64,000 bases of DNA from Pseudomonas sp. UBA1879 (GCF_002338065.1 NZ_DDHJ01000013.1:82275-146274); one strand, 5' to 3'. Positions 49,572-59,367 are shown, counted from the stretch's first letter. The notes: generated by a model from the letters alone, not told the origin. Numbers and translations: made by a program.

Positions 49572-51056
49572 TTAGCTCATCTTGTCAGTCGGGCCTGCCT
49601 CTGCCCCCGGTCCGCGCGTCACTTGAAAGCGCGTGACGTTCTTGCGCAACCAGCCCAGGAAACCGCTGGGGTCAGTGATGACCGGTTTGGTTTCCAATAT
49701 CGATGCCCGGGCTTTGGTGCGGAATTTCATCAGCCCCGCCAGCGCGCCGATCAGTTCGCCGTGTTCGTGCAGCCACGGTTCCAGATCGGCCCTGTCGATG
49801 CGGTAAATCATGCAATCGGTGAAGGCACAGAAACGGCCCACGGTCGGCGTGCCGTCAACGAGTCCGGTCTCGCCAAACAGCTCTCCCGGCCCCATGCGGC
49901 CGATTTCCATCCAGCCGTCCGGCCGTTGAATGGACACCGACAACACACCCGATTCGATGATGTACAGCGCGTCGGGCACGATGCCCTCTGCGAGCACCAC
50001 GTCCTTGGCCCCGTAGGCGCCCAAATGCATGTGCTGTTCGAGCTGGGCGCGGTCTTCATCGCTGAGCATGCGCAACGCCCCCACGGTATTCAGCACGGCG
50101 GACTGGCGGGTGGCGGGCCGTGACTGATCGAGTCGGGTTTCAGTGGCCGCGAGTTGGCGATGAATGAGGTCATACAGCTGATTGCGCACCGCCGAGCGTC
50201 GGTCGCGGGATTTCACGTAACCGGTGACTTCGTATTCGACGCTGCGCAGCCCGGTCTTGACCACCACTGCCGAGGCTTTGGGGGTCGTCAACAACTCCCG
50301 GCAGCCGAGGATGGCCTTGTCGAGCGAGTCGAGCACGATGCTGGGCCGCAGTCGGGTCGGCAGTTCAAGGCTCAGGGTGACGGCATGAAAGTGGTCAGGG
50401 CGGCTGAAATTGACGATGCGGGTCTTGGCCGCCATGGAATTGGGAATCACCGCCATGCTGCCCTCGGAGGTCAGCAGGTGGGTGGAGCGCCAGTCGATTT
50501 CGATGACCTTGCCTTCGATGTCGTCGACGCGAATCCAGTCATCGACGCGATAGGGTTTGGTGGCGTTGAGGACGATGCCGGAAAAAACGTCGCCCAACGT
50601 ACTTTGCACCGCAAGGCCGAGGATGATCGCCACGGCGCCGGACGTCGCCAGCAGGCCCTTGACCGGCAGGTCCAGCACGTACGCGGCAGCCGCTACCACG
50701 GCGACCAGGAAGATGATCGCGCCCATGACGTCTTGCAGCAGGTGCCCCTTGCCGCCGATGCGCGGCTCCATCACCACCACGGCAAAGACTGTCAGGGCGC
50801 GGGCACCGAACAGCCACCACGCGATGGTCAGAATCGTCCCCAGCACGTGACGAGCCACCGTCCACTCCCCGGGCACGGGGTATAACGGGCTCAATCCGCC
50901 GTCGAGCAGGGCCATGCTGAACAGGACGAACAGCAGCAGTCGGCATGCCAATTTGCGCCGCAAAAAGCGCGGCGGCAGCCACTGCCAGAGCACCAGGTCG
51001 ATGACCAACAGTACGGACGCGCTGATTAAGGGGTAAGCAAACCACAGGTGTTCCAT
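49572..51056 (-). CDS. MscS-like mechanosensitive channel with C-terminal cyclic-nucleotide-binding domain
   Basis: A 494-aa membrane protein. Three to four N-terminal membrane segments, then the MscS pore-helix region (GLLATSGAVAIILGLAVQST) and beta domain (VDDWIRVDDIEGKVIEIDWR), and from about residue 325 a cNMP-binding domain (VVLAEGIVPDALYIIESGVLSV; GPGELFGETGLVDGTP). In the CRP-like phosphate-binding segment the sequence is FGETGLVDGTPTVGRF, where the usual RxA pair is altered. It could gate a channel by nucleotide rather than tension. Confidence 0.9.
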   Translation of the reverse strand: MEHLWFAYPLISASVLLVIDLVLWQWLPPRFLRRKLACRLLLFVLFSMALLDGGLSPLYPVPGEWTVARHVLGTILTIAWWLFGARALTVFAVVVMEPRIGGKGHLLQDVMGAIIFLVAVVAAAAYVLDLPVKGLLATSGAVAIILGLAVQSTLGDVFSGIVLNATKPYRVDDWIRVDDIEGKVIEIDWRSTHLLTSEGSMAVIPNSMAAKTRIVNFSRPDHFHAVTLSLELPTRLRPSIVLDSLDKAILGCRELLTTPKASAVVVKTGLRSVEYEVTGYVKSRDRRSAVRNQLYDLIHRQLAATETRLDQSRPATRQSAVLNTVGALRMLSDEDRAQLEQHMHLGAYGAKDVVLAEGIVPDALYIIESGVLSVSIQRPDGWMEIGRMGPGELFGETGLVDGTPTVGRFCAFTDCMIYRIDRADLEPWLHEHGELIGALAGLMKFRTKARASILETKPVITDPSGFLGWLRKNVTRFQVTRGPGAEAGPTDKMS

Positions 51057-51215
51057 CGACGCGTCCTGGAGGTGAAGAGCTCCTGCAGCTTAGCTGAATA
51101 CTTACTGCGGAAAAATGCGCCGATCGACGCCTGCCTGGCACGACATACGCACTCGAACATTTGGCGTATGATCGCTTTCCATATCCTGTTGAAAAAACGC
51201 CCACCGGAGAATTCC

Positions 51216-51791
51216 ATGTCGCGCTCGCAGGCGGAGAAAGCCGTCATTCATGAACACATCGTCAACCTGGCCGCCGAGCGTTTCCGTGAGGTGGGGCTGA
51301 ACGGGATCGGTGTCGCCGATTTGATGAAGGAAGCGGGGCGCACCGGGGGCGGCTTCTACAAGCACTTCGAATCACGGGAAAAACTGGTGGAGGAAGCGCT
51401 GCAAAGTGCCTTCGACAAACGCGCGAAAAAACTCGAGCCCTACACTGCGCCTGATTCGACGCTGCAATTGGCAGATTTTGTCGAGAGTTATCTCAGCGAG
51501 CGCCATCTGAACAGCCCCGGCTCAGGCTGCGCACTGGCGGCGGTCATGAATGACGTGGCCCGCAGCAGCGAGGCTGTGCGGGACCTGTACACCCGAGAAT
51601 TGCAGAACGAATTGGCCGTGATCGCCACACTGACCACCAGCAAGCAACCCGCCAAAAAACGCGCCCAGGCGTTGCTGGCGATGAGTGCGCTGGTTGGCGC
51701 GATCGGCCTGTCGCGTGCTGTGTCGGATGATAAGCTCAAGGCGGAATTGCTGAACACCGGCAAGACACTGCTCAAGGCTTTGGAAGGGTGA
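51216..51791 (+). CDS. TetR-family transcriptional regulator
   Basis: A 191-aa repressor: N-terminal wHTH (AAERFREVGLNGIGVADLMK, GRTGGGFYKHFESREKLVEE) and helical ligand domain, with the TetR_C-type pattern of the TetR/AcrR group. ATG 51216 with GGAG 8 bases upstream; upstream in-frame codons back to 51048 lack a site. It is divergent from the MscS-like gene, so that channel is a possible target. Confidence 0.92.
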   Translation: MSRSQAEKAVIHEHIVNLAAERFREVGLNGIGVADLMKEAGRTGGGFYKHFESREKLVEEALQSAFDKRAKKLEPYTAPDSTLQLADFVESYLSERHLNSPGSGCALAAVMNDVARSSEAVRDLYTRELQNELAVIATLTTSKQPAKKRAQALLAMSALVGAIGLSRAVSDDKLKAELLNTGKTLLKALEG

Positions 51792-51829
51792 GCTGCAAGC
51801 TGCAAGCATGAGACTGCTGACCATTGGTT

Positions 51830-52790
51830 TGTTACGCAGCGGTGTGGTGAACCCATACGCGATGGGAGTAGGTAGGCTTGCTGGCGAAGGTGGTGTGTCG
51901 GACAACCTATCACTGACTGCCCCGACGCCATCGCTGCCGTCGTGCCTCCGGCGTCTCCTACAGGATTTGCGGCGTGACGGAGAGCTGTGATTGACGCTTG
52001 ACCTGTAGGAGTGGGCTTGCCCGCGATGACAGTGGTTCAGGCAATGGAGATGCAGCGCATGAACAATCCATTCGCCAGCAAGCAGGCTCCCACACGAACA
52101 TCGGCGTGTCACGCAGCGGTATAGCGAACCGAGACCCGGTAGGAGCCGGCTTCCCACACCGAACATCAGCATGTCACGCAGCGGTGTGGCAAACCCAGGC
52201 CTGGTGGGAGCCGGCTTGCTGGCGAAGGCGGTGTGTAGGACAACCTATCACTGACTGCCCCGACGCCATCGCTGCCGTCGTGCCTCCGGCGTCTCCTACA
52301 GGATTTGCGCCGTGACGGAGAGCTGTGATTGACGCTTGACCTGTAGGAGCGCGCTTGCCCGCGATGACAGTGGTTCAGGCAATGGAGATGCAGCGCATGA
52401 ACAATCCATTCGCCAGCAAGCCGGCTCCCACACGAACATCGGCGTGTCACGCAGCGGTATAGCGAACCGAGACCCAGTGAGAGCCGGCTTGCCCGCGAGG
52501 GCTGTGTTCCAGGCGACAGAGATTTAGCGGTTCAACAATCCATTCGCCCCGAAGCCGGCTTCCACACCGAACATCGGCGTGTCACGCAGCGGTGTAGCGA
52601 ACCCAGACCCGGTAGGAGCCGGCTTCCCACATCCAACATCAGCATGTCATGCAGGGGTGTAGCGAACCCAGACCCGATGGGAGCCGGCTTGCTGGCGAAG
52701 GCGGTGTGTCGGACAACCCAGCACTGACTGCTTAGACGCCATCGCTCCCGTCGTGCCTCCGGCGTCTCCCAGGATTCGCAGCGTGGAAAG
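51830..52790. repeat. REP array with a 338-bp tandem duplication
   Basis: The stretch about 51850-52150 recurs at about 52188-52488, each matching base shifted by 338 (e.g. CAACCTATCACTGAC at 51903 and 52241; TGCAGCGCATGAAC at 52051 and 52389), nearly identical. Further diverged copies of its parts (GTCACGCAGCGGTGTAGCGAACCC, GCCGGCTTGCTGGCGAAGGCG) continue to 52790. Several REP families are mixed (CCGGCTTGCTGGCGAA, CGCTTGCCCGCGA, CGTCGTGCCTCCGG). No gene is in it. Confidence 0.92.
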
Positions 52791-52798
52791 GGGTGTAA

Positions 52799-53560
52799 TC
52801 AAAACGCCGTTACGCCGCCGTCCACCGCCAGGGAATGACCGGTGGTGAACGCTGCGCCGTCGCTGCACAGGTACAGGACGGCGCTGGCGATTTCTTCGAC
52901 GGTGCCGATGCGCCCGACCGGGTGCATCGTGGCAGCGAAGTCGGCTTTGCGCGGGTCGGCTTCGTGGGCACGGCGGAACATGTCGGTGTCGATCACTGCG
53001 GGGCACACCGCGTTGACCCGGATGCGCTTTTTGGCGTATTCGATGGCCGCCGATTTGGTCAAACCGATGACCGCATGTTTCGATGCCGCGTAGATGCTCA
53101 TTTTCGGCGCTGCACCCAATCCTGCCACTGACGCGGTGTTGACGATCGCGCCGCCGCCCTGGGCCAGCATCAGCGGCAACTGATACTTCATGCACAGCCA
53201 GACACCTTTGACGTTGACGCCCATGATCGCGTCAAATTCGGCCTCGCTGCCCTCGGCCAGGCGGCCTTTCTCGATCTCGATCCCGGCGTTGTTGAACGCA
53301 TAATCGACGCGGCCAAACACCTCGACTGCCTTGAGCATCATCTGCTGCACTTGCGCCTCTTTAGTGACGTCACAGGGCAGAAACAGCCCTTCACCTCCAG
53401 CCTGACGGATCAACTCAACAGTCTCCTCCCCGCCAGCATGGTCCAGATCCACCACGACGACCTTCAAACCCTCCTTCGCGAAGGCCAGCGCAGTGGCCCG
53501 GCCAATACCCGCCGCTGCGCCGGTGACCAGTGCCACCTGCCCGGAAAACGTCATGCTCAT
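52799..53560 (-). CDS. SDR-family oxidoreductase
   Basis: A 253-aa classical SDR: VALVTGAAAGIGRATAL, FNNAG, Ser in NTASVAGLG, YAASKHAV (Tyr/Lys) and the C-terminal GHSLAVDGGVTAF. Likely NAD(H)-linked (Asp at the end of beta-2 in VVVVDLDHAGG). ATG 53560, with an alternative at the second Met (MTFSGQ). It is divergent from the MDR reductase; the substrate is unknown. Confidence 0.93.
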   Translation of the reverse strand: MSMTFSGQVALVTGAAAGIGRATALAFAKEGLKVVVVDLDHAGGEETVELIRQAGGEGLFLPCDVTKEAQVQQMMLKAVEVFGRVDYAFNNAGIEIEKGRLAEGSEAEFDAIMGVNVKGVWLCMKYQLPLMLAQGGGAIVNTASVAGLGAAPKMSIYAASKHAVIGLTKSAAIEYAKKRIRVNAVCPAVIDTDMFRRAHEADPRKADFAATMHPVGRIGTVEEIASAVLYLCSDGAAFTTGHSLAVDGGVTAF

Positions 53561-53795
53561 GAAATGATCCTTTTGTTATGGGGTTATGCAGACCGTGTCG
53601 GGCCAGTTTAGCGAGGGGTGTGGCGCATGCATCAGCACTATCAAGGCCCCGGTTACGGGATCATGGTTGGCAGTGATAAAGCGCTGTCGCTGCATCATTT
53701 GAATGGATCGACGCGCATTCGCTGCAAGGGCTTTGCTTGTGGGGATGCGGCTGCGGGTCTATCACTGGCGTTTCAACTCGCATCAGGACGCTGCC

Positions 53796-54800
53796 ATGAC
53801 TGCTCTCACCAATCGCCAATTCTTGCTCGCCCGACGCCCTACAGGCCCTGCGACCCGTGACGATTTCACCTACCAAACCGTGCCCGTGGCCGAGCTGACG
53901 CCGGGGCAAGTGCGGGTGAAGAACGAATACCTGTCGCTGGACCCCGCCATGCGTGGCTGGATGAATGAAGGCAAGTCTTACATCGCACCGGTCGGCCTGG
54001 GCGACGTTATGCGCGCGTTGGGGGTGGGCAAGGTCATCGAATCGCAAAATCCCGCGTTCGCGGTCGGCGATTACGTTCAAGGCGTGTTGGGGGTTCAGGA
54101 TTATTTTGCGGGTGACCCCAAAGGGTTTCATAAGGTCGATCCGAAGCTGCTGCCATTGCCGGTGTACCTGGCCGCGCTGGGCATGACCGGCATGTCGGCC
54201 TACTTCGCGTTGCTGGAAGTGGGACAGCCAAAAGAAGGCGACACGGTTGTCATTTCAGGCGCAGCGGGCGCGGTGGGCAGCGTCGCCGGACAGATTGCCA
54301 AAATCAAAGGCTGCCGCGTGATCGGGATCGCCGGGGGCAAGGAGAAATGCCAGACACTGATCGACGAATTCGGCTTTGACGGCGTCATCGACTACAAAAA
54401 CGAAGACATCCATGCGGCGCTGAAACGCGAGTGCCCGAAAGGCGTGGACGTGTATTTCGACAACGTGGGCGGCGACATCCTCGACGCGGTGCTCACCCGC
54501 CTGGCCTTGAAGGCACGCGTGGTGATCTGCGGCGCGATCAGCCAGTACAACAATAAGGAAGCGGTCAAAGGGCCGGCCAATTACCTGTCGCTGCTGGTCA
54601 ATCGTGCGCGAATGGAAGGTTTTGTGGTGATGGATCACGCTGAGCACTTCGCCAAAGCCGGCATTGAAATGGCCGGCTGGCTGGCACAAGGCAAACTGAA
54701 GAGCAAGGAGCACATCGTCGAAGGCCTGGAGACCTTTCCTGAAACCCTGCAAATGCTGTTCAAAGGCGAAAACCATGGGAAGTTAGTGCTGAAGGTCTAA
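53796..54800 (+). CDS. NADP-dependent MDR oxidoreductase (CurA/PTGR-like)
   Basis: A 334-aa zinc-independent medium-chain reductase: GGFAPR-less N-terminal domain, AAGAVGSVAGQIAKIKGCRV as the cofactor loop, NVGGDILDAVL, ICGAISQYN and KMEGFVVMD-type tail (ARMEGFVVMDHAEHF). Close in pattern to NADPH-dependent curcumin reductase and prostaglandin reductases, reducing alpha,beta-unsaturated ketones. Start 53796 follows AGGA; the frame upstream to 53703 is not supported by a site. Confidence 0.92.
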   Translation: MTALTNRQFLLARRPTGPATRDDFTYQTVPVAELTPGQVRVKNEYLSLDPAMRGWMNEGKSYIAPVGLGDVMRALGVGKVIESQNPAFAVGDYVQGVLGVQDYFAGDPKGFHKVDPKLLPLPVYLAALGMTGMSAYFALLEVGQPKEGDTVVISGAAGAVGSVAGQIAKIKGCRVIGIAGGKEKCQTLIDEFGFDGVIDYKNEDIHAALKRECPKGVDVYFDNVGGDILDAVLTRLALKARVVICGAISQYNNKEAVKGPANYLSLLVNRARMEGFVVMDHAEHFAKAGIEMAGWLAQGKLKSKEHIVEGLETFPETLQMLFKGENHGKLVLKV

Positions 54801-54840
54801 ACCGCGAATGTGAAAAAAATGTAAAAAAACCCGTCACCAG

Positions 54841-54859
54841 TGATAACAATTCGCAATCA
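54841..54859 (+). promoter_or_regulatory. Fur-box-like site upstream of TonB receptor
   Basis: TGATAACAATTCGCAATCA partly matches the Fur 7-1-7 consensus (TGATAAT-N-ATTATCA) at 11 of 15 core positions. It lies about 85 bp before the receptor start codon, over or near a possible -10 TAGCAT (54868-54873). Site call is by eye. Confidence 0.55.
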
Positions 54860-54942
54860 CTTCCTGCTAGCATCTGCGCCGAAGAAACATTCGCATTGCC
54901 AGGGAGGCTTTTCGCAGACTCGATATCTACAGGAAGCTTCCC

Positions 54943-57099
54943 ATGGCCTTACGCCTCCCTTCTCGCCCTACCCTGCTCGCGCTGTGCTGCTCGGTCAGTG
55001 TCAGCGCTTATGCCGCCGACCAGGCCATCGAACTGGGCGCCACCGCCGTCGATGCGCAAGCCATCAAACAGACGCCAAGCGCCTTGCCCGAGGAATTCGC
55101 GGGCGGTCAGGTCGCGCGCGGTGGGCAGATGGGGGTGCTGGGCAACCAGGACAACATGGACGTCCCGTTCACCATGACCAGCTACACCTCGAAGCTGATC
55201 GAGAATCAAGGTGCGGAGAACGTCGGCGATGTGTTGCTCAACGACCCTTCGGTGCGCATGTCCGGCGGCTTCGGCAACCAGTCCCAAGCCTTCGTGATTC
55301 GCGGGCTGCCGCTCAACGGCGACGATATTTCCTTCAACGGGCTCTACGGCGTATTGCCTCGGCAGATCATCTCTGTCGATTCGGTAGAACGGGTCGAGGT
55401 GTTCAAAGGGCCTAATGCGTTTCTCAACGGCGCCAGCCCGACCGGCACCGGCCTGGGCGGCAGCGTCAACCTGCAACCCAAACGCGCTGAGGACATCCCG
55501 ACACGTCGCTACACCCAGGACATCTCCACCGACGGTCGCGTCGGCGAGCATCTGGACGTCGGCCAGCGCTTTGGTGAGGAGAACCGTTTCGGCGCGCGGC
55601 TGAACTTGAGTCAGCGCGAAGGCGAAACCGCCATCGACGACATGGATCAGCGCTCGAAGCTGTTCATTGCTGGCCTGGACTACCAAGGAGACCGATTCCG
55701 GATTTCCACTGATTTCGGCTACCAGAAGGAGCGAATCAATCACCTGCGCAATAACGTGCGGTTGGGCAGCGCGCTGACCAGCATTCCCCACGCCCCGGAT
55801 TCGGACCATAACTACGGGCAGGACTGGAGCCATCAGGAAACCGAAGACACCTTCGGAATGGTCCGCGCGGAATACGACCTCAGCGACAGTTGGACGGCCT
55901 ACCTGGCCGGTGGCGGCAAGCACACCCGCGAAACCGGTGTGTATGGCACGCCCGTTCTGACCAATGCTGCCACGGGCAATGGCACGATCAGCGCTTCCGA
56001 TACCAACCACAACGAGGACAACGGCACGGTCATGGCCGGTGTGAATGGCCGGTTCCAGACCGGGCCGCTCAGCCATCAGATCGCGCTGGGCGCGGCGAGC
56101 ATTTGGACCCGTCAGGAAAACGGTTACATCTTCTATAACAGCGCGCCGACCAATATCTACACCACCCCGGCGATCGCCAAGCCAGGCACACCGACCCTGG
56201 TCGGTGGTGATTTGGGCGATCCGGACCTGGCCGGCAAAACGCGCAATCGCAGTCTCGCGCTGTCGGACACCGTCGGCCTATTTGACGACTCGCTGTTGCT
56301 GACCTACGGCGTTCGTCGTCAACAGCTGCGAGTCGAGAACTACAACGTGAACAGCGGTGCTCGCACGTCGCTTTACGACGACGGCATCACCACGCCGGTG
56401 TACGGCATCGTCTACAAGCCCACTGACACGGTATCGCTCTATGCGAACCGCATCGAAGGCCTTGCCCAAGGCCCCACGGCCAGTGGCAACGTGGTGAACA
56501 TCGGGCAGAGCTTCCCGCCGGGGCGCACCAAGCAATACGAGGCCGGCATCAAACTGGACACCGGCACGTTCGGTGCCAATCTGGCGGCATTCCGCATCGA
56601 AAAGCCTGCCGATGGCTTTATCGAAGGCAACGTATTCGTGCGCGAAGGCATGCAAGTCAACCGCGGTGTCGAGTTCAGCGTGTTCGGCGAACCTCTGGAC
56701 GGCCTGCGTCTGCTGGGCGGTGCCACGCGCATGGAGTCGAAGCTGGAAGACACCGCGGGCGGCACCAACGATGGCAATCATGCGGTGGGCGTCCCGACCT
56801 TCCAGATGAACGCCAACGTCGATTGGGACGTGCCGGGCTTGCAAGGGGTGGCGCTCAACGCGCGTTTCCTGCGCACCGGCGGGCAGTATGCCAACCCGAG
56901 CAACACCCTGAGCCTGCCGACCTGGAACCGCTTCGACGCGGGCGCGCGCTATGCATTCAAGGTCGCGCAGAAAGACGTGACCCTGCGGGTGAACGTCGAA
57001 AACATCGCCAATAAGGATTACTGGGCGTCGGCCAATGGCGGCTACCTGACCCAAGGCGATCCGCGGTTGGTGAAGTTCTCCGGCACCATCGATTTCTGA
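54943..57099 (+). CDS. TonB-dependent siderophore receptor
   Basis: A 718-aa outer-membrane receptor: signal peptide (residues 1-24, ending VSAYAA), plug domain (about 60-180; AENVGDVLLNDPSVRMSGG, FVIRGLPLNGDD, VERVEVFKGPNAFL), then a 22-strand barrel ending DPRLVKFSGTIDF with terminal Phe. It lacks the N-terminal signalling domain of transducers like FpvA, and no sigma/anti-sigma gene is nearby, so control is probably by Fur directly. The siderophore is unknown. The plug is typical of the ferrichrome/FhuA-like class. Confidence 0.93.
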   Translation: MALRLPSRPTLLALCCSVSVSAYAADQAIELGATAVDAQAIKQTPSALPEEFAGGQVARGGQMGVLGNQDNMDVPFTMTSYTSKLIENQGAENVGDVLLNDPSVRMSGGFGNQSQAFVIRGLPLNGDDISFNGLYGVLPRQIISVDSVERVEVFKGPNAFLNGASPTGTGLGGSVNLQPKRAEDIPTRRYTQDISTDGRVGEHLDVGQRFGEENRFGARLNLSQREGETAIDDMDQRSKLFIAGLDYQGDRFRISTDFGYQKERINHLRNNVRLGSALTSIPHAPDSDHNYGQDWSHQETEDTFGMVRAEYDLSDSWTAYLAGGGKHTRETGVYGTPVLTNAATGNGTISASDTNHNEDNGTVMAGVNGRFQTGPLSHQIALGAASIWTRQENGYIFYNSAPTNIYTTPAIAKPGTPTLVGGDLGDPDLAGKTRNRSLALSDTVGLFDDSLLLTYGVRRQQLRVENYNVNSGARTSLYDDGITTPVYGIVYKPTDTVSLYANRIEGLAQGPTASGNVVNIGQSFPPGRTKQYEAGIKLDTGTFGANLAAFRIEKPADGFIEGNVFVREGMQVNRGVEFSVFGEPLDGLRLLGGATRMESKLEDTAGGTNDGNHAVGVPTFQMNANVDWDVPGLQGVALNARFLRTGGQYANPSNTLSLPTWNRFDAGARYAFKVAQKDVTLRVNVENIANKDYWASANGGYLTQGDPRLVKFSGTIDF

Positions 57100-57132
57100 T
57101 GATCAGCGCCAGACAACAAGGCGCGTGACCGC

Positions 57133-57162
57133 CTGTGGGAGTGAGCTTGCGCACTCCCACAG
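57133..57162. repeat. Single REP hairpin
   Basis: CTGTGGGAGTG (57133-57143) pairs with CACTCCCACAG (57152-57162), 8-nt loop GAGCTTGC/G; a compact REP downstream of the receptor, possibly also a terminator. Confidence 0.75.
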
Positions 57163-57311
57163 CGTGGATCGTGGCATTCAATCCCAGTCGCGCTCGGCGC
57201 CCACTGGCTGATATTTTGCTGAACAAGTCTCCGATTCCGCTGCCAAAAGCACCTTGAGGCGCACTCTGGTGTAAGCTCGTGCGCTGTTGATTTCGATCCA
57301 TCGAGAGGCTT

Positions 57312-58655
57312 ATGCGGGCTCCCTTCCGACGTTCTACCCTTGCAGCGCTGCGCGGCTTCGAATCGTCCAGCGCGGCCATCACCCTTCTGCCGAGTGCTGC
57401 CGACTATCGCCGCACGTTGCTCGAAAAAATCGCGACGGCGACCCGGCGCATCTACATCGTCGCGCTGTATCTGCAACAGGACGAAGCCGGTCAGGAAATC
57501 CTCGACGCGCTCTATGCCGCCAAGGCCGCCCGGCCAGAGCTGGACATCGTGGTGCTGGTGGACTGGTTCCGCGCACAACGCGGGCTGATCGGCGCGGGCA
57601 AACAAGCGGGCAACTCGGCGTGGTATCAGGCGCAAAACCTCGAACACGATCAGGAAGTACCGATTTACGGCGTACCCGTTCAAACTCGCGAGTTGTTTGG
57701 CGTGTTGCACCTCAAGGGCAGCGTGGTCGATGACTGCGTGATCTACACCGGCGCCAGCATCAACAACGTTTACCTGCACAAACTCGGCAAATACCGGCTG
57801 GACCGCTATCAACTGCTGGAAAACAAGGACCTGGCCGACACGTTCCAGCGTCTGGTGCAGAAAGACATCCTGCCCTCCGACGCCGTGCATCGCCTGGACC
57901 TGCCGTCGCCGCCCGCATCACGCAGCATTCGTGGCGAAATCCGGCAGTTCCGTCAGCACCTCAAACGCGCCAGTTACGACGTGAACGAAGGCGTCCGCGA
58001 AAACGGCAAGCTGCGCCTGATTCCCTTGCTGGGCATCGGCAACAAGAACCCGCTCAGCAAGGTGCTGTGCGACCTGATCGCCGCGACCCGCGATCAACTG
58101 ACGCTGTGCACGCCATATTTCAACATGCCGCTGGTGGTCAAGCGCGAGATCAACCGGGCGCTCAAGCGTGGCGTGAAGATCGACATCATCATCGGCGACA
58201 AAACCGCCAACGACTTTTTCATCCCGCCGCAGGAGCCGTTCAAGGTCATTTCGGCGCTGCCGTACTTGTACGAAATCAGCCTGCGGCGTTTCATGCAGAA
58301 GCATCAAACCGCCGTCGCCAGGCATCATCTGAACATTCATCTCTGGAAGGATGCCGACAACACTTTCCATCTCAAGGGCCTGTGGTCAGACGAGCGCTAC
58401 ACCGTGCTCACCGGCAACAACCTCAACCCCCGCGCTTTTCAGCTCGATCTGGAAAACGCCATCCTGATCGACGACCCCAAGGGCGAGTGGCTGAAACCCC
58501 GCGCCGAGGAGATCGACCTGCTGATGCGCAATACCCACCGCGTCGGCAAGTTCGATGAACTGGACACCCTCAGCGAATACCCGACTGGGGTGCGGACGTT
58601 TCTGCGCCGGGTCAGCCGGGTGCGGGTCGAACGTCTACTGTACCGGATCCTCTAG
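57312..58655 (+). CDS. pssA: CDP-diacylglycerol--serine O-phosphatidyltransferase
   Basis: A 447-aa phospholipase-D-superfamily enzyme, making phosphatidylserine from CDP-diacylglycerol and serine, precursor of phosphatidylethanolamine. Two HKD-like motifs: VLHLKGSVVDD (about 135) and HLKGLWSDE (about 355). Length is like the E. coli type I enzyme (451 aa); peripheral membrane. ATG 57312. A TetR gene begins 5 bp after the stop. Confidence 0.93.
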   Translation: MRAPFRRSTLAALRGFESSSAAITLLPSAADYRRTLLEKIATATRRIYIVALYLQQDEAGQEILDALYAAKAARPELDIVVLVDWFRAQRGLIGAGKQAGNSAWYQAQNLEHDQEVPIYGVPVQTRELFGVLHLKGSVVDDCVIYTGASINNVYLHKLGKYRLDRYQLLENKDLADTFQRLVQKDILPSDAVHRLDLPSPPASRSIRGEIRQFRQHLKRASYDVNEGVRENGKLRLIPLLGIGNKNPLSKVLCDLIAATRDQLTLCTPYFNMPLVVKREINRALKRGVKIDIIIGDKTANDFFIPPQEPFKVISALPYLYEISLRRFMQKHQTAVARHHLNIHLWKDADNTFHLKGLWSDERYTVLTGNNLNPRAFQLDLENAILIDDPKGEWLKPRAEEIDLLMRNTHRVGKFDELDTLSEYPTGVRTFLRRVSRVRVERLLYRIL

Positions 58656-58660
58656 GCCTC

Positions 58661-59302
58661 ATGAGCAAGAGCACCGGCATCCGCGCGCAACAAGCCGAAG
58701 AAACCCGCGCGCGCATTCTCAAGGCGGCGATCACGGTCTTCACTCGCGACGGCTATTCAGGCGGGCGCATCGAGAAGATTTCCGCCGAGGCCGAATCCAA
58801 TGACCGGATGATTTATTACTACTTCGGCAGCAAGGAGAAGCTGTTCGTCAAGGTGCTGGAAAATACCTACGAGCGTTTCAATCAGGCCGAAAGCACGCTC
58901 AACCTCGACCCCTCAACGCCGGTGGAAACCTTGCGCCAACTGGTGGCGTTCGTGTGGGAGTACTACGTGAGCCACCCGGAATTCGTCGCCATCCTGAGCA
59001 TTGAAAACCTGCACAAAGGCAAGCATGCCAGGCAGTCCAGCGAGTTGCGCAGGCTGTCCGGCGAAGCCGTGGGCGTGCTGCGGCCGATCATCGAAGCCGG
59101 CCAGCAACAGGGGCTGTTTCGCCATGATGTGGACCTGAAGCACGTCTACCTGATGATCGCCTCGCTCTGCTACTTCTATAACTCCAACCTCCACACCCTG
59201 ACATCGTTTCTAGGCCAGGACATGGCGGCGCAGGAGGAGCGACAGGACTGGCTGGCGTTCATTCAGGATCTGGTGGTGCGGGGTGTGAGGGTGTTGGATT
59301 GA
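58661..59302 (+). CDS. TetR-family transcriptional regulator
   Basis: A 213-aa regulator: N-terminal HTH (TRARILKAAITVFTRDGYSG, YYYFGSKEKLFVKVLEN) and ligand domain of TetR_C type (YVSHPEFVAILSIENLHKG, LRPIIEAGQQQGLF). It starts 5 bp after pssA on the same strand with only a weak ribosome site, so translation may be coupled. Such regulators often control lipid or efflux genes; here a link with phospholipid synthesis is inferred from position only. Confidence 0.92.
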   Translation: MSKSTGIRAQQAEETRARILKAAITVFTRDGYSGGRIEKISAEAESNDRMIYYYFGSKEKLFVKVLENTYERFNQAESTLNLDPSTPVETLRQLVAFVWEYYVSHPEFVAILSIENLHKGKHARQSSELRRLSGEAVGVLRPIIEAGQQQGLFRHDVDLKHVYLMIASLCYFYNSNLHTLTSFLGQDMAAQEERQDWLAFIQDLVVRGVRVLD

Positions 59303-59367
59303 AGCGGTGCCTCATTGCTGAAATCCTTCGCCGGTCATGCGCCCTTTGTGGGAGCCGGCCCAATTGT

